A DNA stretch of 64,000 nucleotides from positions 11,084 through 75,083 of the forward strand of contig CAYLLN010000028.1 of assembly GCA_964384375.1 (NCBI GenBank). Reading direction: 5' to 3'. This DNA is from CAYLLN01 sp964384375 (GTDB lineage: Bacteria; Planctomycetota; Planctomycetia; Pirellulales; Pirellulaceae). Within the stretch, counting starts at the first letter, position 1; the number at the start of each line of letters is the position of its first letter. Below, one piece after another: positions 15,378-23,309 of the stretch. The position numbers and the translations under genes were made by a program. The notes beneath the pieces were generated by a model. It was not told the DNA's origin, did no database searches, and saw only the letters and a list, made by a program, of their open reading frames with translations.

Positions 15378-15584
15378 ATGCTCGCCTCGACCCCAGCTCA
15401 AAAGCCCGCTACCACACTGATCCACCATCCGTCCACGGTTCTGGACGATCTGTGTGCGTTCTCGCTTGCCAACGAGGCCTGGGCCCATTTCGACGAGCAA
15501 ATCAGCGAGCAACTGGCCAAATTTGAAGACGAGCACCGCCAGTACTTCACGCCCAAGGCGGTGCGGAAGTCGCTGGGAAGGTAG
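15378..15584 (+). CDS. Small hypothetical protein
   Basis: The 68-residue protein starts at an ATG with a good AAGGAG ribosome-binding site ten bases upstream. It has a disordered Thr/Pro N-terminus and a helical C-terminus (VLDDLCAFSLANEAWAHFDE, then QISEQLAKFEDEHRQYFTPK). The acidic helix suggests a small binding protein. No family is recognised; a start-to-stop frame with a strong ribosome-binding site supports it being real. Confidence 0.6.
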   Translation: MLASTPAQKPATTLIHHPSTVLDDLCAFSLANEAWAHFDEQISEQLAKFEDEHRQYFTPKAVRKSLGR

Positions 15585-15655
15585 GTTCCGTCTGCCGAAC
15601 GGGATCTCGACTTCGATTGCCATTTATGGGGCGATCTCGCGAAGCAAGTTTCAAT

Positions 15656-15685
15656 AAGTCCGGCTCGGCAAGCCGGACCTACTCA
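15656..15685. repeat. Stop-adjacent palindromic repeat (GTAGGTCCGGC family), copy 1
   Basis: The element is AAGTCCGGCT, then CGGCAAGCCGGACCTAC, followed by TCA. On the minus strand the EamA-gene stop codon TGA is directly followed by GTAGGTCCGGCTTGCC. A related copy lies inside mobA at 41088-41116. Confidence 0.7.
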
Positions 15686-16654
15686 TGTCTCCGGCACTGC
15701 GACATTCTGTCGCGTTCGGGTCATCAGCAGCAGGCCGACGATCGTTAGAGCCACGCCGGCCAATAGCCACGGCGAAGGGGCCTCTTGAAAGATGAGGATT
15801 CCCGCGAGCGCCGCCAGACTCGCCTGAGCCGCATTCAGGGCGTTCACATAAACGACGCTTGTTAACTGTAGTGACTTCGTCAGAGCCAGAAAGGCGAGTG
15901 CGTTGCAGATGCCGGCTCCCAGCATCATGCCCAGATCCTGCGGATCGGTTGCTGCCATCCCCGCCGATCCGATCCGGATCCAACTCAATATCCCCAGGCT
16001 GACCATGCCCGAACCAGACACGACAAAGAGCGTCGTCGGCAGCGGCATCCCGCGGACGACGCCGTAGCGAATCACGACGTTCAGGATCGCGTAAGCCAGG
16101 CCCGAGAGACATGCCGCACCGACTCCCAGTGCAATCTGTGCTGACGCCGGCGTAATCGCGGTTACCGAGCGGTGGGCATCCGGCGCACCCAGCGACAAAA
16201 CGGCAATCGCCGCGAGCAGGAGGCCCAGCGAGACGGCTGCTCGCGGCGTCACCGGCTCGTGCAGGAAGATGCGGCCCAGTATTGCCGCGGCAACGATCAT
16301 GCCGCCCAGGTTGAGTGACGCGGTCAGGGCCAGACCGACCTGCCCCAATCCCCACTGAAATGTCACATTGCCCACGAGTTGCCCGCCGAGTCCCGCGGCA
16401 ATCGTCATCAGTACGATCTTCCACGACGGGAAGAGCGGAATTCCGCGCCGCCACAGCAGGAAGAGCCACGGTGCCATGAAGAGCGCGGTAGGGACCGCCT
16501 TCACTGCCGAAACCCAGACCGGATCGCAGTCGCTGGCCGCCCGCAGGAACGAATTGGCCGCGGTATAAATGACAGCCGAGCCCAGCCCGCAAATCGTGCC
16601 CAGCGTGAAGGGATCGAGCAGCTTGGGCGAATGGGGAGAGTGCGGCGGGCTCAC
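15683..16654 (-). CDS. EamA/DMT-family transporter
   Basis: The 323-residue protein starts with GTG and has ten predicted membrane spans in two similar halves, the pattern of the EamA drug/metabolite transporter family. Spans include TICGLGSAVIYTAANSFL, VLMTIAAGLGGQLVGNV, AVSLGLLLAAIAVLSLG and LLAGVALTIVGLLLM. The substrate cannot be predicted. It is divergent from the pncC gene, with 63 bp between, and carries a palindromic repeat directly after its stop codon. Confidence 0.9.
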   Translation of the reverse strand: MSPPHSPHSPKLLDPFTLGTICGLGSAVIYTAANSFLRAASDCDPVWVSAVKAVPTALFMAPWLFLLWRRGIPLFPSWKIVLMTIAAGLGGQLVGNVTFQWGLGQVGLALTASLNLGGMIVAAAILGRIFLHEPVTPRAAVSLGLLLAAIAVLSLGAPDAHRSVTAITPASAQIALGVGAACLSGLAYAILNVVIRYGVVRGMPLPTTLFVVSGSGMVSLGILSWIRIGSAGMAATDPQDLGMMLGAGICNALAFLALTKSLQLTSVVYVNALNAAQASLAALAGILIFQEAPSPWLLAGVALTIVGLLLMTRTRQNVAVPET

Positions 16655-16717
16655 CGATGGATTGTACGAGAAGAGTGGGACAGACGGGGAGTGGGAGAGG
16701 GGAGAGAATCAGCTGTT

Positions 16718-17203
16718 ATGTCCGTTGCAGAAACCGCGCGTCGCGTCGCAAAGTTATTGGCCGAAACGGGCCACAAGGTCGTCTTCGCCGAAAGCTGCAC
16801 GGGCGGTCTGGTGAGCGGCGCGCTTACCCGCGTGCCGGGTATCTCCGAGCATCACTGCGGCGGCGTGGTCGTCTATCGTAACGCGACGAAGCAGGCGTAC
16901 CTGGACATTCCCGCCAAATTGCTCGACGATCCCGGCCCCGTCAGCCGCGAGGTCGCGGCGCTCATGGCCGAGCGCGTCCTCGAAAAGACCCCCGAAGCGA
17001 CGATTGCCGTCTCGGTCACGGGGCATCTGGGGCCGAATGCGCCGCGCGAACTCGATGGCCGAGTCTTCGTCGGCATTGCGACGCGAGGCGAAACAACTGT
17101 TGTTCATCCGCTGCGCTGCCGCAGAAACGACACCCGCATCGTGCGCCAAAGGTGGGTGATCCAAAAGGCGCTCGAACTGCTGGCGGGCGAACTACAAAGT
17201 TGA
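16718..17203 (+). CDS. pncC: CinA C-terminal domain / nicotinamide-nucleotide amidohydrolase
   Basis: The 161-residue protein starts at the ATG at 16718. The family motifs are visible: FAESCTGGLVSGALTRVPG near the start, a mid-region VYRNATKQAYLD, and the later VTGHLGPNAP. PncC/CinA-C removes the amide of nicotinamide mononucleotide to recycle pyridine nucleotides. Here it is the free-standing domain, without the N-terminal CinA part. The tail (ELLAGELQS) ends as expected. Confidence 0.9.
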   Translation: MSVAETARRVAKLLAETGHKVVFAESCTGGLVSGALTRVPGISEHHCGGVVVYRNATKQAYLDIPAKLLDDPGPVSREVAALMAERVLEKTPEATIAVSVTGHLGPNAPRELDGRVFVGIATRGETTVVHPLRCRRNDTRIVRQRWVIQKALELLAGELQS

Positions 17204-17645
17204 GTGTGGGTGGTAAATAGTCCCGAGTGATGTTGCCGCCGGGAATTTGCAATTGGCGCGAAACCACTGGGAAAACCGGCTCAGCACCTAGCCGCGCAGC
17301 GGCGTTACGTGTCAGCCCCCAGCGTAAGCTGGGGGTGGCGAGCGGCCCGCCATTCATTTCACAGCCGCGATAGCGGCGATACAGGAGGTGGGAGCCGAGC
17401 GTCTAAGAACTCAGAACCTCCGCAGGTCTTGCCGAGAGAAAGTTCGTCGGCCGTTCCATGTGCCGCCGCTACGCGGCTCTGGAAGTTACTTCCTCGTTCG
17501 GTTCCCCCGGCTGACAGGGATCAGGAAAGGTGTCAGGAACCGTAAAGCGGTATTGTCTTAACGGTTCCTGACACCTTTTGTCTTCCTGTGTCTTCCCGGT
17601 CGTACTGCACGGAGTTTCTCTGCATAGCATCAAAGAACGCTGCGG
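17204..17645. other. Gene-free region with several hairpin repeats
   Basis: No supported gene. It holds a hairpin CCCCCAGC-GTAA-GCTGGGGG at 17316-17335 and a long perfect inverted repeat at 17526-17578. The convergent genes pncC and glcF end on either side, so these may act as terminators. Confidence 0.6.
17526..17578. terminator. Long inverted repeat, probable bidirectional terminator or REP-like element
   Basis: An 18 bp perfect inverted repeat (AAAGGTGTCAGGAACCGT at 17526-17543 and ACGGTTCCTGACACCTTT at 17561-17578) has a 17-base spacer and flanking T/A on the right. It sits between convergent genes. A REP-like or transposon-derived origin is possible as no T-run is long. Confidence 0.55.
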
Positions 17646-19118
17646 TTAGAACTTCACGCTCTCGCGGCGGTAGCTCAAATCGAGCACGTCCATCGGGTGC
17701 AGGATTTTCAGCGTTTCGCCTTGCATCCGGGCTTCGCGGGCGATTTGCAAGAGGCAGCCGGCGTTGCTCGTGATGACGACCCGCGCGCCGGTGCGGCGGA
17801 TGTTGTCGAGCTTGCGGCGGGCCAGCCGCTCGGCCATTTCCGGCTCGGTGAGGTTGTACGTGCCAGCTGCGCCGCAGCAGAGTTCCGACTCGGCCAGATC
17901 GACGAGCTTGAGGCCGGGCACTTTCTTCAGGATGTTTCGCGGCTGATCGCGGACCTTCTGGGCGTGGACCAGGTGGCAGGCATCGTGATAGGTCGCGGTG
18001 AGGCGGATTTCGCCTGGAGGCTGGATGAGGCCGAGCTGGTCGAGGAATTCGCTCACGTCGCGGACCTTGTGGGCGAAGGCTTCGCGGCCTTCCTGACTCC
18101 TGTCTCCTGACTCCTGTCTCCTGTCCCCTGTCCCCTCCCCAGACACGCTTCTGCGAAGCGTCGCTAAGCCTGAGTGCTGTCCCCTGTCTCCTGTCTCCTG
18201 TCCCCAATGATGTCCGTAATCCTTCAACATCGAGCCGCAGCCGGCGACGTTGACGATGATCGCATCGACGCCGCTGGCATCGAAGGCCCGCACGTTCGTA
18301 TCGGCCATCTCGCGGGCCGGCTCGCTCGACCCGGCATGGAAGTGAATCGCCCCGCAGCAGACCTGGCTCTCCGGCACGACGACGTCGCAACCGTTCTCTT
18401 GCAGGACGCGGGCGGTGGCCCAGTTCGTCGGCCGGAAGAGAGCATCCCCCACGCAGCCGGTGAACAGGGCGACGCGGGCCCGGCGGCGACCCTTCGCGGG
18501 CAAAAACGCCGGCAGCGGCGGGCCGGGAGATTCCAGCTTGGGGAGGAGCGTTGCCATTCGCCCCAGCCGCGACGGGAGCAAACGCCACAGGCCCGTTTGC
18601 ACGAGCAGCCACTCCAGCCCCAGCCGCTGGCTCCAGCGGGCGGGGATCAGGGCTTTGCGGAGCTTGTCGGGATACGGGAAGAGGCCGAAGAGGATGTACT
18701 TATGGAACCAGTCGTTCGATTTGGCCGACGCGACTTCGCCCCCCTGCTCCATTTCAATGCGGAACGGTTCGATCAGTTTGCCGTATTGCACGCCGGAGGG
18801 GCACGCCGTTTCGCACGCCCGGCAGTCGAGGCAAAGCTCCAGATGCCGCCGCACGTCGTGGGTCATGTCGAGCCGACCGTCGCGAACGGCTCGCATCAGG
18901 TAGATGCGGCCGCGGGGGCTGTCGTTTTCGTTCCCCGTTTCGACGTAGGTCGGGCACGATGCGGTGCAGAGGCCGCAGTGGACGCAGTCGAGGAACAGCT
19001 CGTAGTCGATCGACGCGCCGGGGCGAGGGGCACCGCTCTTGCCGATCTGCAGCAGCTTGGGAACTGCGGGGGGCGCTGCGGACGAAGATGGTGCGGGTGG
19101 TGGCGCAGCAGTGGTCAT
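17646..19118 (-). CDS. glcF: Glycolate oxidase iron-sulfur subunit
   Basis: From the ATG at 19118 the protein has 490 residues. Two [4Fe-4S] sites are visible: CVHCGLCTASCP (about 45-56) and CLDCRACETACPSG (near 100). Two CCG-type cysteine-rich domains follow (VCCGAIHFHAGS and LCCGAAGTYN). This is the GlcF partner of GlcD/GlcE, passing electrons from glycolate to the quinone pool. Between the two CCG domains about 44 residues (GQETGDRGQ and similar) are encoded by a repetitive tract and are not part of the family. Frames further upstream read repeats. glcE ends 161 bp upstream. Confidence 0.9.
   Translation of the reverse strand: MTTAAPPPAPSSSAAPPAVPKLLQIGKSGAPRPGASIDYELFLDCVHCGLCTASCPTYVETGNENDSPRGRIYLMRAVRDGRLDMTHDVRRHLELCLDCRACETACPSGVQYGKLIEPFRIEMEQGGEVASAKSNDWFHKYILFGLFPYPDKLRKALIPARWSQRLGLEWLLVQTGLWRLLPSRLGRMATLLPKLESPGPPLPAFLPAKGRRRARVALFTGCVGDALFRPTNWATARVLQENGCDVVVPESQVCCGAIHFHAGSSEPAREMADTNVRAFDASGVDAIIVNVAGCGSMLKDYGHHWGQETGDRGQHSGLATLRRSVSGEGTGDRRQESGDRSQEGREAFAHKVRDVSEFLDQLGLIQPPGEIRLTATYHDACHLVHAQKVRDQPRNILKKVPGLKLVDLAESELCCGAAGTYNLTEPEMAERLARRKLDNIRRTGARVVITSNAGCLLQIAREARMQGETLKILHPMDVLDLSYRRESVKF
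18091..18205. repeat. In-frame low-complexity repeat inside glcF
   Basis: Copies of TCCTGTC/TCCCCTG words form two runs (about 18091-18137 and 18176-18205), with CGCTTCTGCGAAGCG between. Read on the minus strand this gives GQETGDRGQ, then GEGTGDRRQESGDRSQ. The glcF reading frame continues on both sides. Confidence 0.7.
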
Positions 19119-19279
19119 TCCGGCAGCAGCGGGGGTCGGAGATCGGAAGTCGGAGGTCGAGGTGTCAAACATCGATGGCGGGGTGGCTGGGGTTGGTATG
19201 GATGCCAACCCCGGCTGCCGTGGTTGGCTGTTGCCGTGGTTCTGCTCGCGCGACCCACAGCCACCCAGAAGCTCAGCAG
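19119..19279. repeat. Repeat-rich spacer between glcE and glcF
   Basis: The spacer includes GGTCGGAGATCGGAAGTCGG-type words, GGGGTGGCTGGGGTTGG and its near complement, and CCGTGGTTGGCTGTTGCCGTGG. An open frame runs through it from a TTG codon at 19283 into GlcF, but the translation is low complexity. Confidence 0.5.
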
Positions 19280-20524
19280 TCAAACATAGACGAACCTTCC
19301 GCGATTCAATATATCCTTCGGATCAAACTTCCGCTTGACCTGGGACATCAGATCGAGCGGTGCGTCGATCGCCCCCCAGACGCTTTGGTGTGTCATTTCC
19401 GAACCGCTCGGATTCGCGAGCACAACGAGACTGCCGCGATGGGCCGCCGCTACCGGCTGTAGCTTGCCGACGAGCGCCCGCGAGAGGCCCTGCTCGGGGA
19501 ACTTCCCGAGCTTGATGATGAGCGTCCCATTGCCGGCATGGGCCTGGATCGAACAGTTCGGATCGAGCTGCCGGGCCGAGTGGGCAACGGCGGTAACGCC
19601 GCTGGGCGTGACGCTCGCCTTGAGCACGAGCGGCGAACCTTCCTCGGCCGAGAACTCGACGAGTCGCCGCCAGAGGGAGGCCGATTCGCCGACCGTCAAC
19701 GGCTCCGCGACGCCAAGCTGCTGCCATTCGGCGGAGAGCTGGCGAATCATGTACTCGACTTCGGCAGCAGTCCCCTCTAGCGCCACTACAAGGTAGTAGC
19801 TTCCCTGCGACGAACGGCCAAGGGCCGCGAGTGCCGGCTCCTGGTCCCATTCCGGCCCGGCGAGCAACTCAATGGCGGTTGGCGTCGTTGCCGACGTGGA
19901 GAGTGCCGCCAGCAATCGCTCGGCAGCTTCGGCATCCGGCACGCTGCACGCCACGAGTGCCGAAAGCTCCGGAATCGGCTTGAGCTTGAGTGTCACCCGC
20001 GTGATGACGCCGAGCGTTCCGAGCGAACCGGTGAGCAGCTTGCAGAAGTCGTAACCCGCGACGTTTTTCACGACGCGGCCGCCTCCTTTGAACGGCATGC
20101 CGCGGCCATCGACTGCGTGAATGCCGATGACGTGGTCGCGGACCGAACCTTGACCATAGCGCCGCGGCCCGTTCCAGTTCGCCGCGATGACGCCGCCGAT
20201 CGTCCCCCGCTCCGCCGCCGGCACATCAATCGGCAGCCGCTGTCCTTCCTTGGCGAGCAGCTCGGCCAGCGTTTGCATCGTCACGCCCGCCTCAACGGTC
20301 ACGGTCATGTCGCGCGCTGGATAATCGACGACGTGATTGAGCTTTGCCAGCGACAGGCCGTTCCCCGGCGCTTTCGCGGGCAAACCAAAATCGAGACTCG
20401 TCCCGCCGCCGACAATGTACAACGGCGTATCAGCCTCGAATGCCTCGCGCACAATGTTGGCCAGCTCGCCTTGGTCGGCGGGGGAGAGGGTTTTCTTGAT
20501 AGGGAGAAGGTCTTCGGGATTCAT
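19280..20524 (-). CDS. glcE: Glycolate oxidase FAD-binding subunit
   Basis: The ATG at 20524 overlaps the stop of the nucleotidyltransferase gene by four bases and gives 414 residues. The FAD-binding PCMH-type fold is seen as TPLYIVGGGTSLDFGLP, then TVEAGVTMQTLAELLAKEG and AAERGTIGGVIAANWNG. The segment GGRVVKNVAGYDFCKLLTGS is characteristic of GlcE. The protein supports GlcD in glycolate oxidation. The longer frame upstream overlaps other genes and is not used. Confidence 0.92.
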   Translation of the reverse strand: MNPEDLLPIKKTLSPADQGELANIVREAFEADTPLYIVGGGTSLDFGLPAKAPGNGLSLAKLNHVVDYPARDMTVTVEAGVTMQTLAELLAKEGQRLPIDVPAAERGTIGGVIAANWNGPRRYGQGSVRDHVIGIHAVDGRGMPFKGGGRVVKNVAGYDFCKLLTGSLGTLGVITRVTLKLKPIPELSALVACSVPDAEAAERLLAALSTSATTPTAIELLAGPEWDQEPALAALGRSSQGSYYLVVALEGTAAEVEYMIRQLSAEWQQLGVAEPLTVGESASLWRRLVEFSAEEGSPLVLKASVTPSGVTAVAHSARQLDPNCSIQAHAGNGTLIIKLGKFPEQGLSRALVGKLQPVAAAHRGSLVVLANPSGSEMTHQSVWGAIDAPLDLMSQVKRKFDPKDILNRGRFVYV

Positions 20525-21099
20525 GCGGGAATCTCTGCGGCAATCTCGTCCCAACGGATGATTCGGGGATCGCGAGGGCCACAAATCTCGACGAGGTGCT
20601 CGCGGATAAAGTTGCGGTCGAGAGCGTGCCCAAGATCGCGCATGATGCCCTTGATGTCTAATACGTCTTTTTCGCGAAAGAACATCATCTTGAATACGCA
20701 CAATGCCTCGGCATCCAGAATCATCACCTCACGATCCCGGAGGATGACACGCGATCGTCGGTGTTTCACGGTCTGGTAGAATTCGTATGACTCCACGAAC
20801 ACATCGACTCGCACATGCTGAAACGCTGCTCGGCAGAAGCCGTGCTCGCCGAGCATTTCAGCGGCTTGCTTTTCATCCAACGTGCAGCCGACGGAACGGA
20901 GCTGTTCGATTACCGCTCGCGGATTATCCTGTGGCATAAAGAGCGTTAAGTCCACGTCCATCGTGCCACGCGGTTCAGTCCAATAACCCAAAGCGATAGC
21001 GCCACCGATTGCGTATTCGCGCCCACTCGCATCCAGTGCGACCGCCAGTGCGACGGCAACGTCCGCCGGATCGAGTGGCCGGTCAGGAGTGTTTAGCAT
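20521..21099 (-). CDS. Nucleotidyltransferase (AbiEii/MNT-like)
   Basis: The 192-residue protein has a nucleotidyltransferase fold: YAIGGAIALGYWTEPRGTMDVDLTLFMP holds a G-G pair and the DxD metal site (DVDL), quoted in parts. A third acidic site is VRVDVFVES. The C-terminal half (MILDAEALCVFKMMFFREKDVLDIKGIM) matches the helical region of AbiEii-like and MNT-type enzymes. These act as toxins or modifiers in toxin-antitoxin or abortive-infection systems. It overlaps the preceding ORF by 17 bp and glcE by 4 bp, so all are one transcript; it has no role in glycolate metabolism known to me. Confidence 0.8.
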   Translation of the reverse strand: MLNTPDRPLDPADVAVALAVALDASGREYAIGGAIALGYWTEPRGTMDVDLTLFMPQDNPRAVIEQLRSVGCTLDEKQAAEMLGEHGFCRAAFQHVRVDVFVESYEFYQTVKHRRSRVILRDREVMILDAEALCVFKMMFFREKDVLDIKGIMRDLGHALDRNFIREHLVEICGPRDPRIIRWDEIAAEIPA

Positions 21100-21322
21100 T
21101 GGCGGTCAATCGTTTGAGAAGCGCCCAGGTCGAATCGGGCCAGGGGGTCGGCTTCGCGGGCGGCAAACCAGAGGCAATCCTTCCGGCGTGAATTTTAGCT
21201 GCTGCGCTGCACACCGCAGCCACCAATTCACCTCGCTCCCGGATGGAGAGAGTTCGCAGACGCTCGCGAGTTTCCTGCTCTTGGGCCAACTCGCCTTTTG
21301 CAATGTCTAGTGGCGGTTTCAT
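21083..21322 (-). CDS. Small protein, possible partner of the nucleotidyltransferase
   Basis: The ATG at 21322 gives 79 residues (MKPPLDIAKGELAQEQETRE, continuing into a helix). It ends 17 bp inside the nucleotidyltransferase gene. It is soluble and helical in the first half, followed by CSAAAKIHAGRIASGLPPAK. Its position directly upstream of and overlapping a toxin-like nucleotidyltransferase suggests the antitoxin, but no known antitoxin fold is visible. A TTG at 21340 would extend it by six residues. Confidence 0.55.
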   Translation of the reverse strand: MKPPLDIAKGELAQEQETRERLRTLSIRERGELVAAVCSAAAKIHAGRIASGLPPAKPTPWPDSTWALLKRLTANAKHS

Positions 21323-21332
21323 TTTCTCACCA

Positions 21333-21779
21333 TCACTCAATTGTAACCTGGACCGTCATTCCATTCTCTTTGCGAACAGCCCCTCGTTCCCCCACCACGA
21401 ACTTCGTCAGCGTGTGGCGGTCATCGTTAAACGGGTGGGAGTGGAGTTGGAGCACCGAGTTTTTGACGAGTTCGTGATTGAGTTGAAAGAAAACCAGCTT
21501 GCCGTGCGGTGTCGGAATGGGGCTGGCGAGTCCAACTTCACCACATTTCTTCCGCTCGCGATCGTAAAGCACAAGCACGAGCAATTCGACGGGATGATCC
21601 TTGGCGAGGTGAAGAGAACAATGGTAGAGACCATCATTGGTTTGCGATCGATCCACGACAACCAGCGTTGGCTTGTCCTCTTGGCCGTACGATGTGGTCG
21701 CGACAAGCGGAAAGAACACCAGGAGCGCTGCGAACATCACCCGTGCTGAATAACAACCACTATTCCTGGGAGTTCTCAT
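21333..21779 (-). CDS. Secreted hypothetical protein
   Basis: The 148-residue protein starts at an ATG that overlaps the glcD stop codon (ATGA). A signal peptide is clear (MFAALLVFFPLVATTSYGQ, residues 15-33). The mature part is beta-rich with LVVVDRSQTNDGLYHCSLHL and VLQLHSHPFNDDRHTLTKFV. No known domain is recognised. It is translationally coupled to glcD, so it is made together with the glycolate system even if unrelated. Confidence 0.65.
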   Translation of the reverse strand: MRTPRNSGCYSARVMFAALLVFFPLVATTSYGQEDKPTLVVVDRSQTNDGLYHCSLHLAKDHPVELLVLVLYDRERKKCGEVGLASPIPTPHGKLVFFQLNHELVKNSVLQLHSHPFNDDRHTLTKFVVGERGAVRKENGMTVQVTIE

Positions 21780-23215
21780 AGCGCCGCCCTCCGCATCGGT
21801 CGCTTCTGCTCCATGCCGCAGCCGCCGGCGGTGGGGAGGAGCTTGTCGGGGCTGAGGTTGTTCTTCGGGTTGAAAGCGTCGCGGAGGTTGCGCATCGCGG
21901 CCAGGTCGCCGTCGGTGAACATCTTGTGCATAAAGTGGATCTTCTCGACGCCGATACCGTGCTCGCCCGTGACGCTGCCGCCGCAGTCGAGGCAGGCGTC
22001 CAGAATTTCGTTGCTCGCCTTGAGCACCCGCTGCACTTGTTCGGCATCTCGTTCGTCGAACAGCAGAATCGGGTGAATGTTGCCGTCGCCGGCATGGAAG
22101 ACGTTGACGATCCGAATCCCGTAGCGGCTGCTGATGTCGATGATCTTGGCCAGAATGTGCGGCAGCTTCGTGCGAGGCACGACGCCGTCCTGCGTGCAGT
22201 AGCTCGGGCTAAGGCGGCCGATCGCCCCGAACGCCTGCTTGCGGCACTTCCAGAGTTTCAGCCGCTCTTTTTCGTCGCGGGCCAGACGCACCTCACGGGC
22301 GTTGCACTGTTTACACAGTTCGATGATTCGGTCCCGCTGCTGGTCGAGTCCCGCCTCCAGGCCGTCCACCTCGATCAGCAGAATCGCCTGGGCATCGAGC
22401 GGAAAACCGAACTGGAACGCTGCCTCGACCGCGGCGAGAATCCCCTGGTCCATCATTTCGAGGGCGGCTGGGACGATCCCCGCGCCGATGATCAGGCTGA
22501 TGGCAGCCGTGGCGTCTTCGACCGACTCGAACACACCGAGCATCGTGCGGTGCCCCTGCGGATTGCGCGTCAGGCGGACCCAGACCTTGGTGACGATGGC
22601 GAGCGTTCCTTCGCTGCCGACGACCGCGCCGACCAGGTCCAAGCCCACGGGATCCTCTGCCGGGCCGCCCAGTTGCACGATCCGGCCATCGGCCAGCACG
22701 GCCTCGACACCGAGCACATGGTTCACTGTCACGCCGTACTTCAGCGTGTGCGGCCCACCGGAATTCGTCGCGACATTGCCGCCGATCGTGCAGGCCCCTT
22801 GGCTCGACGGATCGGGAGCGTAATGAAAGCCGGTCCCCTTGAGGGCGCTGGTCAGCCAGACGTTGACCACGCCCGGTTCGACGACGGCATAACGGTCGCG
22901 CAGGTTGATCTCCAGAATCCGCTTCATCCGCGTCAGGACGATCATCACGCCGCCGCCGACCGGCAAGCAGCCTCCGGCGAGGCTCGTTCCTGCTCCGCGG
23001 GGCAAAAACGGCACGCCCGCCCGATTGCAGAGCCGCACGACGCGGGCCACGTCCTCGGTCGTCCTCGGAAAGACGACCACATCGGGGCTGTTTTTCTCGA
23101 TCGTGAAGCCGTCGCACTCATAGACCATCAGGTCGCTGCGCGCGGCGAGCACGTTCTCGGGGCCGACGATCTCGCGGAGCGAATCGACGATGGAAGAAAG
23201 GGCGAGCGTGGTCAT
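21776..23215 (-). CDS. glcD: Glycolate oxidase subunit D
   Basis: The 479-residue FAD-dependent protein oxidises glycolate to glyoxylate. The PCMH FAD site is visible (LPRGAGTSLAGGCLPVGGGV, PDPSSQGACTIGGNVATNSGG). The C-terminal catalytic region has NVFHAGDGNIHPILLFD and GSVTGEHGIGVEKI. Length and motifs match GlcD. It is the first gene of a six-gene minus-strand operon; glcE and glcF lie downstream, after three unrelated genes. Confidence 0.94.
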   Translation of the reverse strand: MTTLALSSIVDSLREIVGPENVLAARSDLMVYECDGFTIEKNSPDVVVFPRTTEDVARVVRLCNRAGVPFLPRGAGTSLAGGCLPVGGGVMIVLTRMKRILEINLRDRYAVVEPGVVNVWLTSALKGTGFHYAPDPSSQGACTIGGNVATNSGGPHTLKYGVTVNHVLGVEAVLADGRIVQLGGPAEDPVGLDLVGAVVGSEGTLAIVTKVWVRLTRNPQGHRTMLGVFESVEDATAAISLIIGAGIVPAALEMMDQGILAAVEAAFQFGFPLDAQAILLIEVDGLEAGLDQQRDRIIELCKQCNAREVRLARDEKERLKLWKCRKQAFGAIGRLSPSYCTQDGVVPRTKLPHILAKIIDISSRYGIRIVNVFHAGDGNIHPILLFDERDAEQVQRVLKASNEILDACLDCGGSVTGEHGIGVEKIHFMHKMFTDGDLAAMRNLRDAFNPKNNLSPDKLLPTAGGCGMEQKRPMRRAAL

Positions 23216-23309
23216 GCGGCAATCGCCGTGAAACTCGTATATGGGTTATGCCAAAGGGTTGGCGAATTATAGTTTGACCAGCGGAAGCGAAGCAGAGGAC
23301 CAGGCCGCG

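Noticed and set aside
20525..20701. N-terminal extension of GlcE to 20701.
   Set aside because: The added residues overlap the nucleotidyltransferase gene in another frame and do not match GlcE; the ATG at 20524 fits the operon overlap.
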